Source: Verrucomicrobiota bacterium
GTDB taxonomy: Bacteria; Verrucomicrobiota; Verrucomicrobiia; Limisphaerales; JADLHS01
Direction of reading: 5' to 3'
Assembly (NCBI GenBank): GCA_029573725.1
Contig: JAKQDQ010000090.1
Span: 1 to 64,000, forward strand
DNA: 64,000 nt
Part shown: in pieces, positions 6,802-15,990 of the stretch
Layout of the letters: each line of letters starts with the position of its first letter
How positions within the stretch are numbered: the stretch's first letter is position 1
Translations under genes and position numbers: made by a program
The notes under the pieces: generated by a model
The model's database searches: none
What the model was told of the DNA's origin: nothing
The model's input: only the letters and a program-made list of their open reading frames with translations

Positions 6802-7122
6802 ATGAAGGAACCCAGCGTTGGCAAAGAAAACCTGGGCGCCGTGCTGGGCGCCGTGCTGGGCGCCTTCGGCGGTCTGATCGCCATTGCCATCCCCTATGCC
6901 ATCTTGACGCGAAACATCCAGAATCTTTCGGTCGCCCGGAACTTCGGCCTGATCAGCTTCGTCATTTGCACCCCTTTCGGTTGGTTTGCCGGCGGCTACC
7001 TGAGCCACCTGCTGGCCAAGTTCCTGCCCCGCCGCCCGGCCAACATCATCGGCGGCATCCTGGGCGGATGCCTGCCGGTCGCCGGCGTCGCCCTCTATGG
7101 CTGGTATCTCACCACCAGCTGA
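6802..7122 (+). CDS. Small integral membrane protein
   Basis: 106 residues. After a short polar N-terminus there are three hydrophobic helices, roughly 10-35, 48-67 and 83-103, rich in Gly and Ala with GxxxG-like spacing. A near-perfect 12-base duplication encodes the repeated AVLGAVLGA. No conserved domain recognised. The next gene starts 76 bases downstream in the same direction. Short length and three helices suggest a structural or accessory membrane role, but nothing specific can be assigned. Confidence 0.7.
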   Translation: MKEPSVGKENLGAVLGAVLGAFGGLIAIAIPYAILTRNIQNLSVARNFGLISFVICTPFGWFAGGYLSHLLAKFLPRRPANIIGGILGGCLPVAGVALYGWYLTTS

Positions 7123-7197
7123 ATGTTGCCGGCGCCGCTGCGCGGGCGGCGAATTCAAATTTGCCCGCGTGCCCATTTCTGGTAACCTCCGCCCGCC

Positions 7198-7992
7198 ATG
7201 ACCTCTCGTTTGCAGGACAAGTGGATTCTCATCACCGGCGCCTCCAGCGGTTTCGGCGCCGCCGCCGCGCAGGCGTTTGCCGCGACCGGGGCGCGCCTGC
7301 TGCTTGGCGCACGCCGCGTCGAGCGTTTGGCGGAGGTGGCCGGCGCAGCGCGACGCGCCGGGGCGGCCAGCGTCCACTTTCATTTTTTGGATGTCAGCAA
7401 AACGTCCAGCGTCGAAGCGTTTGCCGCCTGGGCCAGGACAACCATTCAGGCGGAAGCCGAGCCCAAACACCTGCACGTCCTCGTCAACAACGCCGGGGGG
7501 GCGCTGGGTCTCGACCCCGTGGCCCGGGGGTTGGATGCGGACTGGGAAACGATGCTGCAAACCAACGTGCTTGGAGTCCTGCGCATGACGCGGGCGCTGT
7601 TGCCGCTGCTGCCGCAGCATGCCGGCGCCAGCATCCTCAACATCGGTTCCTACGCGGGGCACACAGCATACGAAGGCGGGTCGGCGTATTGCGCGGCCAA
7701 GGCGGGAGAGCTCCAGGTGACCCGCGTGCTGCGTCTCGAATTGAACGGCACCGGCATCCGGGTCAGCTCCATTGATCCCGGCCTGGCCCTGACGGAGTTT
7801 TCCCTGGTGCGCTTCAAAGGCGATGCGGCCCGCGCGGAGGCCGTCTATGCGGGCACGGAACCGCTGACGGCGGACGACATTGCGGAAATCATGGTCTGGG
7901 TGGCGGGCCGCCCGCCGCATGTCAACATTGACGAACTGCTGGTCAAGCCCACCGATCAGGCCGCCACCCACAAGGTGTACCGGCGCACCTGA
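7198..7992 (+). CDS. SDR-family NAD(P)-dependent oxidoreductase
   Basis: 264 residues, the normal classical-SDR length. The nucleotide-binding glycine motif TGASSGFG is at 13-20, a basic pair after the second strand (ARRVERL) favours NADP, NNAG is at 97-100, and the catalytic set is Ser151, Tyr164 and Lys168 (SAYCAAK). The C-terminal part resembles YdfG-type 3-hydroxy acid/serine dehydrogenases (DPGLALTEFS), where such proteins oxidise short hydroxy acids. Substrate unproven. Cytoplasmic. Confidence 0.9.
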   Translation: MTSRLQDKWILITGASSGFGAAAAQAFAATGARLLLGARRVERLAEVAGAARRAGAASVHFHFLDVSKTSSVEAFAAWARTTIQAEAEPKHLHVLVNNAGGALGLDPVARGLDADWETMLQTNVLGVLRMTRALLPLLPQHAGASILNIGSYAGHTAYEGGSAYCAAKAGELQVTRVLRLELNGTGIRVSSIDPGLALTEFSLVRFKGDAARAEAVYAGTEPLTADDIAEIMVWVAGRPPHVNIDELLVKPTDQAATHKVYRRT

Positions 7993-8021
7993 CGCCGCAC
8001 CGCACCCCGGCCGCCGCCGGC

Positions 8022-9830
8022 CTAATCCACGCCCAGCTTTTTGGCCCAGTCATTCAAGGCCTGTCCCTCGCTGATGTTGGAGATGCCGGCTTTGCGAGCA
8101 ATGGCCACGAAGCGTTTGGCCAGATCTGTCTTCGCCGGGCCCGCGAGGCGTCCGGTCGCAATTTTCACATACCACACCGGCAGACGGGCGACCTGAACCC
8201 GAAATCTGACGGCCTCGTCGTCGGCCAGGGCCTCGGCTTCGTCCAGGCGTTGTTCGGCTTCATCCATCAATTCCGGCGCCAGGTAGGCGGATTTGGCCCC
8301 GTCGAAGATATGGATGTGCCGGCCCGCCTCGCGGACCGGGCGGTGGATGGTGTCGAGATACGCCTGGAGCTTGGGCGCGGCGGCGCCGTAGTAGGCGGCG
8401 AGAAATTCACGGGTGTGCTTTTGCACGTCGGTCTCGGGATTCCACAGCAGCTTGGCGAGGAGATACGCGCGCAACGGCTCCATTTCCCCGCCGCCGCCGC
8501 TGGAATAGTTGCCCTGTTCAAACAGACCCTTGACGTTGTGTTTCACAAAAAACCGGACGTTGGCCTGCAGGCAGTCAAAATTGGGAAACGGCTGGAGATA
8601 ATGCGCGAAATCCGTGGTGTAATCCCACACGTACATCAATGGCGCGATCGCGCCCCACGCCACAATGTCGTCGCGAAACTTTTCATTTTCCGGCGCAGGA
8701 CAGGTTTCCAACGGGTGCGCAAAGCAACATTCGATCGAACACAACCGCACAATGACGTTCTGGCGCGGGCGGATGGTCCTGGGGGCCTGGCGCGTGTATT
8801 GGTAGGCCAGCGTATCAATGCGGATGTTGGGATGGTCCTTTTCAATGGCCTCCGCCACCGCGTTGACGAACTTTAACAACGACCCCGCCGGCGACCCCTC
8901 GGCGTCATCCACCGCCTTGCACAGCGCGCACTGGCAATTGTTGAAGGTGTCATTCTGTGAAATGCTGATGATGGTGGCCTCCGGATGCTCCCGGATCCAC
9001 TGACGCACGCGCGCGATGGTCAGCCGCAACACGTCGGGGTTGGAGAGGCAGCGTTGCACGTAGCCGCCTTTGCGTTTGCCGTCAATCAACGGGAAATACT
9101 CCGGGTGCTCCTGGTACAGGTCCGGCGGCACCAGCGCATCGAAACTGTGGACGAACGGATGGTACACGGTGAAGGCGCCGCCGTGCTTTTCCTGCAACCC
9201 GTAATGCTGGCCATTGAGGCGATGGCGCGCGGCAAAGTCGGCGTTGCGCATGAATTGGCGCCAGAAGACATCGCGATTTTCCAGGGCGGGAATGATCGTT
9301 TCATTGAGCCTCGGCAGGCGCACCCGGATGGACTTGGGTACGACCTCCAATTCCGGTGTGAACCAGCGCACGCCGAGCCGGTCCTCCAGCAACGTGTACA
9401 CTCCGTTCAGCGTGCCGCGCGGGCGCCCGCCGGCGATGATCAACCGCTGCCCGTCCGCGCGGAGCGTGAAACCGTCCGGCCCGAGTCGGGCGAAATCAAT
9501 CTGCGCACGCGCTTTGCCCAGATGCGCGTTGTCCCCCAGCAGAATGTCGTATTCCGCAGGCTTTTCGGCGTCAGAAACAACCGGCAATTTCGCGCCACAC
9601 ATCTTTTCGAGGTATTGCTGCAGTTCTGCGGCGGCGTAGCGCTCGGCGGGAATGGCGTGCTGCGGAAGCACGATGCGATACTTGCTCGCGCCCCGATCCG
9701 CCAGCGTGAGCTCCGCCCGCGCCGGGACGGCGAGCGTCAGACACAACAGACCGAGCAGGCAGCCCCGCCACGCGCTCGGGCCCCGTCGCTGCGCCCGCAC
9801 GGCGGTGCTGCGCTTGAAAATGATGTTCAT
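8022..9830 (-). CDS. DUF4838 family secreted glycoside-hydrolase-like protein
   Basis: 602 residues from ATG 9830, chosen because a basic stretch and hydrophobic core (LLGLLCLTLAVPARA) then form a Sec signal peptide; an in-frame ATG lies ten codons upstream. Residues about 40-160 match the N-terminal domain of alpha-glucuronidase-type (GH67-like) proteins: AAAELQQYLEKMCGAKLPVV, ILLGDNAHL, GGRPRGTLNGVYTLLEDRLGVRWFTP. The middle is DUF4838, with ISISQNDTFNNCQC and CALCKAVDDAEGS. Members occur in polysaccharide-using Verrucomicrobia, Planctomycetes and Bacteroidetes; catalytic activity has not to my knowledge been settled. Periplasmic or extracellular. Confidence 0.85.
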   Translation of the reverse strand: MNIIFKRSTAVRAQRRGPSAWRGCLLGLLCLTLAVPARAELTLADRGASKYRIVLPQHAIPAERYAAAELQQYLEKMCGAKLPVVSDAEKPAEYDILLGDNAHLGKARAQIDFARLGPDGFTLRADGQRLIIAGGRPRGTLNGVYTLLEDRLGVRWFTPELEVVPKSIRVRLPRLNETIIPALENRDVFWRQFMRNADFAARHRLNGQHYGLQEKHGGAFTVYHPFVHSFDALVPPDLYQEHPEYFPLIDGKRKGGYVQRCLSNPDVLRLTIARVRQWIREHPEATIISISQNDTFNNCQCALCKAVDDAEGSPAGSLLKFVNAVAEAIEKDHPNIRIDTLAYQYTRQAPRTIRPRQNVIVRLCSIECCFAHPLETCPAPENEKFRDDIVAWGAIAPLMYVWDYTTDFAHYLQPFPNFDCLQANVRFFVKHNVKGLFEQGNYSSGGGGEMEPLRAYLLAKLLWNPETDVQKHTREFLAAYYGAAAPKLQAYLDTIHRPVREAGRHIHIFDGAKSAYLAPELMDEAEQRLDEAEALADDEAVRFRVQVARLPVWYVKIATGRLAGPAKTDLAKRFVAIARKAGISNISEGQALNDWAKKLGVD

Positions 9831-9954
9831 GGTTCGTCCCGCTGCCGGCCAAAGGTTCATTGGTTTACTGGTTGAACGAAGACGAGCATAAGCCCCGGAC
9901 CAGTCTCCTTCAATCTCATTCACGCAGCGGCGGTGGCGGAGGCGACGGCAAAAC

Positions 9955-12897
9955 TCAATTCGACCCAATCTGTCGGACGGGGCCATCCGGGCTGGTCGCC
10001 ATTGCCGCCTCGTAAAACTTCAATAACTCGTCCAATTTCACGTGCGTGTAAGGTTCGTCGCACGCCGGCGTGGTGCGGCCGGCGTCGGCAAACCACATTT
10101 CCAGCGTCTCCGGCGCCAAGATGGCATCATGCAGATTCGACTCCATGGCCACCGGGCGTTTGATGATCTCCATGAGCTGCGCGGCGTCGATCCTGCCGTA
10201 ATTTTCGCGCAACCGGCGGCTCAACGTCTCGGCGCGAATTCCCGCGGAAACGAACACCGCATCTTCCGGCACTTCCGGCAACAGCGGGTGTTGCTGTCCG
10301 GGATGCAGCACCTCCATTTTGTCCGGCAGACAATGCAGGCCGCACATCGCCCCCGTTTTGTCGCTGACCACGTAGTAGTACTCACAGGTGCGCGGGGTGT
10401 TTTGGATGATGGCCAGCGCTTCCTCCACCGAAGCCGCCCGTTCCATCACTTCACGCAGCAGAAAACTCATCGGCAGACCGTCCCACAACCCCTCGCCGCG
10501 CCCGCCCATCTCGCCAATGGCCAGCCCCTTCTCATTCATGGCGGTCACCGTCCCCAGGAAGCCCGCGTAACTCAAACTCATCCACGTCTGATGATCCTGC
10601 GGCTGAAACACCATGACGGTGGCCGCGTGTTGCAGACCAATGTCGCGCATGTAGTCCAACACCCGCGCGTGCAGCACCTGCCCCCCCAGGGTCGCCTTGC
10701 CCCGCAAGGCCACCCCGCTGCAATGAAACCGCTCGGGAAAAAGATTTGCAAAACGCATGTCGCGTTGCAACACGCCCGCGGCCGTGGCCAGCGCGTCGCT
10801 CTCGGCCAAGAATCGCGGTGGCAAGTGCGGTGCGACCCGCTGCTGGATGCCCGCCAGCACATCCGGAAACCAGTTGCCCGATTGGATGGTGTCCGCCGCG
10901 CCCACGCCATACACCACCCGCTCCACCAGGCGCCGCGCCGCCTCCCCCAGCAACGCCCCATGCGCGGCCCCCATCTGGTCCGGAGTGCCTTTGACCATCA
11001 AGATTCTTTTCCCGGAGAGCTGTGCGAGCAATCCGTGTCCCGCCGGATCCCGCGCCACCACGGTCAGTTCGTCCGAAGCTGCGGAGGCCGGTTTGCCCGT
11101 CTGATCGTTCAACAGTTCCCCGGCAAAATTCAACACGGCGGAGAACATCCGATACAATTCCGCCTGCGGCACCTCCTGGCGCGCGGCGCTGGATGGCGGT
11201 TCAAACAATTCCTCCGCGGCCAGCGTGTTGGTCTGCCAGCCCAGGATGCGGAGGCGGCCGTGCGTCCCACCAAAATCGAAGTCCGCCCGCGTCGGCGCCA
11301 AATGGTCGTTCGCAAGGGTCAAGCGCAGCGTTCCCGGAGTCGTACGCCCCTCGCGCGCCGTCACGCGCAACACGCGCCCGTTGGTGGCCTCGTGATCCAG
11401 CTCGGCGCGAATCCACTTCTGCGGCAAATCCGGGACCAGGGCCAACGTCGCCGCCAGACCCGCCACCAGGCGATAGTTGAGGAGGTTTTCCGGCGCCAGG
11501 TGACTCCAGGCATATTGATTCGTCACCGGCGACAACGTGCCGGCAAAAACGGTTTGCTGCGGCCCACCGCACAGCCACGGATAATCGCCCTGCCCGGCAA
11601 TGACCTCCCCCAGCATGGGCAACTCACAGCGCAAACTGAAGCGTCCCCCGTGCCCCACCACCAGTCGCGCGCGCCCGGCGATTGGCTTGCCCTGCGCGCG
11701 TTCAATCGAAAACTCGGCTTCCAGAAAATGACACCGGCGCGGTGGCGGCTCCACCGTCACCATCGTCATGGCCTGTTGCACCACGCCGACGACCTGCTGC
11801 AGTGGTGTAAACTGCGCCGTCCCGGCGGCATGAGCGGCCACCCCGGCGTTTGGCGGGAGGTCTTGGGCGAAAAAGTCACCGAGCAACCGCAGAGCCCGCG
11901 GCAGTTCCGCCATGGCGGTGTAATGCCCCAATCCTTCGAACCAGACCACCCGATCCGTCAGCCCCAGCGCAGCCGCGAGTTTTTTGGTGCACTCCGGCGG
12001 AATCACCTCGTCCTGCGCCGCGTTGATCATCAACACCCGTCCGGCGGCCGCGCGCTCACGCAGCGCCGGCGCAAGCGTCAACGGATCCAACGCCTGCAAC
12101 TGCGCATCCACCCTGGCGCGATCCGTCGAGGACAGACGTTGCCGCAGCGCATTTAAGGCGCGGGTTTCGCGCGCGTGTCCGATGATGACCGGCAAATCAC
12201 CACCGGCCAGCAGCATCCCCACCCGCTGCAATCGCGGATCCATCCCGCCTGCCGTGCCCGCGAGGATTCCCCCCAGGCTGATGCCCGTGACCCCCAGCCG
12301 CTGCGCATCCACCTCCGGACGCGAGGCCAACAAATCCGTGGCCCGGCGAATGTCCGCCATCGTTTGTTCCAGGCCGGAGAGGAACAGCGGCAGGTTCTTT
12401 TCCAACACGCGCGGGCCCGCCGCGCCACCGCGCTCCTTGTAATACGGCAGCGTGAACATCAACGCTGGAACACCTCGCTGCACCAGCACCGAGCAAACCG
12501 CGCGGCTTAAATCCTCGTCGCCATTCAGGATCGGCAGACAGATCACCGCCGGCCGCTTGTTCCCCGTCAGCCCCGGTTCATCTGGCAGGAACAACCAGGC
12601 CGGGACCGTGTTGTTCTGCGGCAGGGCCGACTCGACCGGTGACGGAAACCGCAACTGCAGGATGTGATAACCCGACCCCGCCTCACGCCCCACCACTTCG
12701 TAGCTGAACGGTTTGCCGTCGGACGTCGTTGCGACGGTGAAGGCGTTGGTGGGGTTTCCCTGCGCCGGAAGTGGCAGCACCGGAAAATTCACCAGCCCGG
12801 CGATCAACCACACCACCGCCATGACGGCTCCTTGCAGACGACAGGGCCCTGCTGAAACGCTCCGGCGCGCGGCCCAGGAAATTTGAAGATTGTGCAT
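9955..12897 (-). CDS. Secreted fusion: alpha/beta hydrolase + LolA-like middle + C45-type Ntn acyltransferase
   Basis: 980 residues from ATG 12897. An N-terminal hydrophobic segment (about 24-46) acts as signal or anchor. Residues 95-345 form an alpha/beta hydrolase of the dienelactone or acetyl-xylan esterase kind: nucleophile Ser207 in GISLGG, Asp296 (AAQDEVIPP), His325 (GLGHYT). Residues about 365-570 look like a beta-rich LolA-type domain. Residues 630-960 match peptidase family C45 (acyl-CoA:6-aminopenicillanate acyltransferase-like): VKGTPDQMGAAHG, then catalytic Cys726 in FHCSGVALRG, and RVLDYMRDIG. In C45 proteins the Cys becomes the N-terminal nucleophile by self-cleavage; whether cleavage happens inside this fusion is unknown. 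A stand-alone relative lies at 55472. Confidence 0.8.
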   Translation of the reverse strand: MHNLQISWAARRSVSAGPCRLQGAVMAVVWLIAGLVNFPVLPLPAQGNPTNAFTVATTSDGKPFSYEVVGREAGSGYHILQLRFPSPVESALPQNNTVPAWLFLPDEPGLTGNKRPAVICLPILNGDEDLSRAVCSVLVQRGVPALMFTLPYYKERGGAAGPRVLEKNLPLFLSGLEQTMADIRRATDLLASRPEVDAQRLGVTGISLGGILAGTAGGMDPRLQRVGMLLAGGDLPVIIGHARETRALNALRQRLSSTDRARVDAQLQALDPLTLAPALRERAAAGRVLMINAAQDEVIPPECTKKLAAALGLTDRVVWFEGLGHYTAMAELPRALRLLGDFFAQDLPPNAGVAAHAAGTAQFTPLQQVVGVVQQAMTMVTVEPPPRRCHFLEAEFSIERAQGKPIAGRARLVVGHGGRFSLRCELPMLGEVIAGQGDYPWLCGGPQQTVFAGTLSPVTNQYAWSHLAPENLLNYRLVAGLAATLALVPDLPQKWIRAELDHEATNGRVLRVTAREGRTTPGTLRLTLANDHLAPTRADFDFGGTHGRLRILGWQTNTLAAEELFEPPSSAARQEVPQAELYRMFSAVLNFAGELLNDQTGKPASAASDELTVVARDPAGHGLLAQLSGKRILMVKGTPDQMGAAHGALLGEAARRLVERVVYGVGAADTIQSGNWFPDVLAGIQQRVAPHLPPRFLAESDALATAAGVLQRDMRFANLFPERFHCSGVALRGKATLGGQVLHARVLDYMRDIGLQHAATVMVFQPQDHQTWMSLSYAGFLGTVTAMNEKGLAIGEMGGRGEGLWDGLPMSFLLREVMERAASVEEALAIIQNTPRTCEYYYVVSDKTGAMCGLHCLPDKMEVLHPGQQHPLLPEVPEDAVFVSAGIRAETLSRRLRENYGRIDAAQLMEIIKRPVAMESNLHDAILAPETLEMWFADAGRTTPACDEPYTHVKLDELLKFYEAAMATSPDGPVRQIGSN

Positions 12898-13077
12898 TGG
12901 CGGAAATCTTAGCGCTTTCCGGGGCCGGCGCAAGGTGGCGATAATCAAAGCACGAGTCTTCCGCACGGCCGCCGGCATCAGGCCGGCATCACTCGTCCAG
13001 TCTCCGCCCTCTGGCCCAAAATCTTGTTGCCTTCTCAGGGCACGGGAAATCCGGTCGCCCCCAGCCATGTCCCAGAC

Positions 13078-13443
13078 TCATTCGACGAGTTTCCGGGCCG
13101 AGAGGGCCAGCCATACCCAACCCACCAGGAAACAGAGGCCTCCCAGCGGGGTGAACCAGCCAAGCCATTTCAAATGGGTGACGGCCAATAAGTACAACGA
13201 TCCTGAGAACAACAGGGTCCCCGCGAACAGCGCGGACCAGGGGCCCGTGCAAAACACGCGCCGCTGCGGGAGCACGAACAGCACCACGGTGTGGACAAAG
13301 TGATAGAATACGGCTTTTTCCCAGACCGGCAGCATCCCATGCTGGTTCAGTGTGTCCTTCAATCCGTGGGCGCCGAACGCGCCCAACGCCACGGCCAGCA
13401 ATCCGAGCAGCGCACTCGCACGCAGGGCTGATGTTTTCGTCAT
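13078..13443 (-). CDS. DUF423 family membrane protein
   Basis: 121 residues from ATG 13443. Four hydrophobic helices. N-terminal ALGAFGAHGLKD and the following WEKAVFYHFVHTVVLF, plus FSGSLYLLAVT and TPLGGLCFLVGW, are the signature of DUF423 (YgdD-like) inner-membrane proteins of unknown function. It lies 59 bases downstream of the SulP transporter on the same strand, so the two may be co-transcribed. Confidence 0.92.
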   Translation of the reverse strand: MTKTSALRASALLGLLAVALGAFGAHGLKDTLNQHGMLPVWEKAVFYHFVHTVVLFVLPQRRVFCTGPWSALFAGTLLFSGSLYLLAVTHLKWLGWFTPLGGLCFLVGWVWLALSARKLVE

Positions 13444-13502
13444 AACAATAAGCACCGGTTTCAACTGTAGTGACCGCGTCCTCCGGGGGGTTGATCCAAC
13501 CA

Positions 13503-15245
13503 TCAGCCCGGGATTTTCTCCGTTTTCGCCTTGTCCATGAGCTGACGTCCCCGGGCGAGGGCGGATTCCAGATCGCCGGCTACATTGTCCAGACCGATGC
13601 GCTCCAGGAAACCCGCCCGGGTCAGCGCAAACAAAGGCTGTGAATGCGGTCCGCACAGGATCAGATGTTTGCCACGACGGGCCAGCTTTTCTTGCAGATC
13701 TTCCAATGCGTTCAGCCCGGAGGCGTCCAAAACCAACGCGTCCTCCATCTGCAGGATCAACACTTCGGGCAAACTGCCGGTCCGTCGCAACGCCGTTTCC
13801 AGCTTGTCGGCGGCGCCGAAGAAAATCGCGCCCAGGACGCGAAACACCAACACGCCGGCCGGCAGCGCCTCGCTGGTGGGGGCCGTCCCGCCGGCGCCGC
13901 TCCGGGGCGCCGGCGTTTGTGTCCGAATGTCCGTGGTGCGTGAAAGTTGGCGGACCAGCAGCACCGAGGCCAGCACGAGCGAAGCGCCGACAGCCACCGG
14001 CAGATCGGTGACCACAGTCAGTACAAATGCGGTGAGCAACACCGCCGTGTCCTCCCGGGGCCAGCGTCGCAACCGGGTGAAGTGATGCCATTCTCCCATG
14101 CGGATGGCCACCACCACCAGCACCGCGCTCAAGGCCGCCAGGGGGATGAAACTGGCCAATGGCGCGGCCACGAGCAGGATCAGCAGCAACACCGCCGCAT
14201 GCACCAGACCGGCGACCGGCGTTTTGGCGCCGCTGCGCACATTGGTGGCCGTCCGGGCGATGACCCCCGTGGCGGGCATGCCGCCGAAAAAGGCGCAGGC
14301 GATGTTCGCGATTCCCTGCCCGACCAATTCCTGGTTCGAATCGTGCCGGTCATCAATCATGCCATCCGCCACCACGGCACACAGCAGCGACTCGATGGCC
14401 CCCAAGGCCGCCACCGTCATGCCCGACGGGAGCAAATCGCGCCAGGTTTCCAACGACAACAGTGGCGCGTGGGGCCAGGGCAGACCGCGGGGCATGGCGC
14501 CAAACTGGCTGCCCAGCGTCGCAATGCCCCAGCGTTCGTGCAGTTGAAAAACGGCCACGCCGACCGCCCCCAGCACGATCACCGCCATGGAGCCGGGGAC
14601 GCGCCGCGCCCAACTGGCGGGCCAGTACCAGATCAGCAGAGTGCCGGCGAGCGCCATTCCGGTGGTCGCCCAGTTGGGTTGGAAATCCGCGGCAACCGCC
14701 TTGAGTTTGCCGAGAAAATCGGCGGGCAGCCCCTTCGGCAAACCGAAGAAGTCCTGCAACTGCGTGCTGAGAATGATTATGGCAATGCCGCTGGTGAAAC
14801 CGACGACCACCGGATAGGGCACGAAACGAATCATCGAACCCAGGCGGGCGAATCCCAGCACCACCAGAATGACGCCCGCAATCAAGGCGCACGCCGCCAG
14901 CCCTTCGGGGCCATGCACCGCGACAATCGGCACCAGCAAGGGGACGAACGCACCCGCGGGGCCGCCAACCTGCACACGGGATCCGCCGAAGCAGGAAATC
15001 AAAAAGCCTCCGACGATCGAGGTGAAAATCCCCACCTCCGGTTTGAGTCCCGAGGCGATCGCCAGGGCCATGGCCAGGGGGAGCGCGACAATGCCCACAA
15101 TCAATCCGGAGGTCAAATCGGCCACCAGGGTGGCGCGGGAATAGCCTTTCAGCGAGCTCCACAACCTGGGTTGGAAGTGAAATCGCGGCGTAGCTGGCGT
15201 GGTTTCCACAAACGAAAAATTCAAGTTCCGTCGGCGCAGGAGCAT
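13503..15245 (-). CDS. SulP/SLC26 family anion transporter with STAS domain
   Basis: 580 residues. About 12-14 membrane segments from residues 35 to 430, with the SulP hallmarks GLIVGIVALPLAMALAIASG, GGPAGAFVPLL and GFTSGIAIII, followed by GGMPATGVIARTATN. The C-terminal STAS domain covers about 460-570 and contains LILQMEDALVLDASGLNALEDL, with Asp-Ala-Ser-Gly at the usual regulatory loop. Family members carry sulfate, bicarbonate or dicarboxylates; no carbonic anhydrase or sulfate-assimilation gene is adjacent to suggest which. Inner membrane. Confidence 0.93.
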   Translation of the reverse strand: MLLRRRNLNFSFVETTPATPRFHFQPRLWSSLKGYSRATLVADLTSGLIVGIVALPLAMALAIASGLKPEVGIFTSIVGGFLISCFGGSRVQVGGPAGAFVPLLVPIVAVHGPEGLAACALIAGVILVVLGFARLGSMIRFVPYPVVVGFTSGIAIIILSTQLQDFFGLPKGLPADFLGKLKAVAADFQPNWATTGMALAGTLLIWYWPASWARRVPGSMAVIVLGAVGVAVFQLHERWGIATLGSQFGAMPRGLPWPHAPLLSLETWRDLLPSGMTVAALGAIESLLCAVVADGMIDDRHDSNQELVGQGIANIACAFFGGMPATGVIARTATNVRSGAKTPVAGLVHAAVLLLILLVAAPLASFIPLAALSAVLVVVAIRMGEWHHFTRLRRWPREDTAVLLTAFVLTVVTDLPVAVGASLVLASVLLVRQLSRTTDIRTQTPAPRSGAGGTAPTSEALPAGVLVFRVLGAIFFGAADKLETALRRTGSLPEVLILQMEDALVLDASGLNALEDLQEKLARRGKHLILCGPHSQPLFALTRAGFLERIGLDNVAGDLESALARGRQLMDKAKTEKIPG

Positions 15246-15297
15246 GGGTTATCGCCGCAAAAATTCAACCCCTTTCCGCGCCCGGCATCTTGCGGCT

Positions 15298-15861
15298 TCA
15301 CCGGAAGACTCGCGCCACCCGGGTCACCCGGGCGGCGCGCGCCGCCAGCCGGGGATGAGCGTTGACCACAATGGCGGCTCGGCACCCCGGCCACACCCCC
15401 AGATCCACCACCGAGTTGCCGGCGTAATCGTAGCCCCGTTCGCCGAACCTGGCTGAGAGGGCCCGGCGTTTGTTTGCGCCGCGCAAGTTGGTTTTTCCAT
15501 CACTCGCCATGAATTCATCAAAAATGCCCACGTGCTGGAACACCGGCAGAGCCATCGCATAATCCGAGGCCGTGGCCAGAATCAGTTTTCGCCCCCGCCG
15601 CTTTTCTGACCGCAACCAGTCCAGAAACTCCGCATGGTAGGGCAGCGAACCGGGATTCACTTTCACGCGCCGGCCCAGTTGCTGCTTCAAAAAGGCGCGG
15701 CCCCGCATCCACCAGATCAGCACCGCGCCAAGGCGCAGCGGATTCGGTGGCAGCCACAACCGCAAGGATTCCCACATCAGATCGCTCCGCATGAGGGTGC
15801 CATCCAAATCCACCACGAGCGGGAGGAGGTCGGCCGTTGTTGATTCACCGGGAAGCGGCAT
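15298..15861 (-). CDS. HAD-family phosphatase (UbiA-associated type), stand-alone
   Basis: 187 residues from ATG 15861. Motif I VVDLDGTLMRSD (Asp nucleophile and acid), motif II LATASD, motif III around GANKRRAL, motif IV GNSVVDLGVW. This pattern is that of the HAD domain normally fused in front of UbiA-type prenyltransferases, where the protein continues for about 280 residues after VW..A. Here it stops soon after (VARVFR) with no membrane part. It may be a natural stand-alone phosphatase or a truncated fusion. Divergent from the aldo/keto reductase 129 bases away. Substrate unknown. Confidence 0.8.
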   Translation of the reverse strand: MPLPGESTTADLLPLVVDLDGTLMRSDLMWESLRLWLPPNPLRLGAVLIWWMRGRAFLKQQLGRRVKVNPGSLPYHAEFLDWLRSEKRRGRKLILATASDYAMALPVFQHVGIFDEFMASDGKTNLRGANKRRALSARFGERGYDYAGNSVVDLGVWPGCRAAIVVNAHPRLAARAARVTRVARVFR

Positions 15862-15990
15862 GAGCCCGAGCGTAGCGAACCGGTCGGCGGACTGGCAAGC
15901 CGGCTGCACGTTTTGCGGCGACGGCGGCCGTGAGAATTGCTTGGGCCGCCCGCCGCGAATCAGTAAACTCGCCAGAAATCGTCCAAACTG

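Noticed and set aside
10042..12156. A 704-codon plus-strand frame opposite the esterase-C45 fusion
   Set aside because: His/Arg/Gln-rich composition typical of antisense of a GC-rich gene; the minus strand has intact catalytic motifs.
13947..15365. A 472-codon plus-strand frame opposite the SulP gene
   Set aside because: Low-complexity Gln/His/Arg sequence; the minus strand is a clear 12+ helix transporter.
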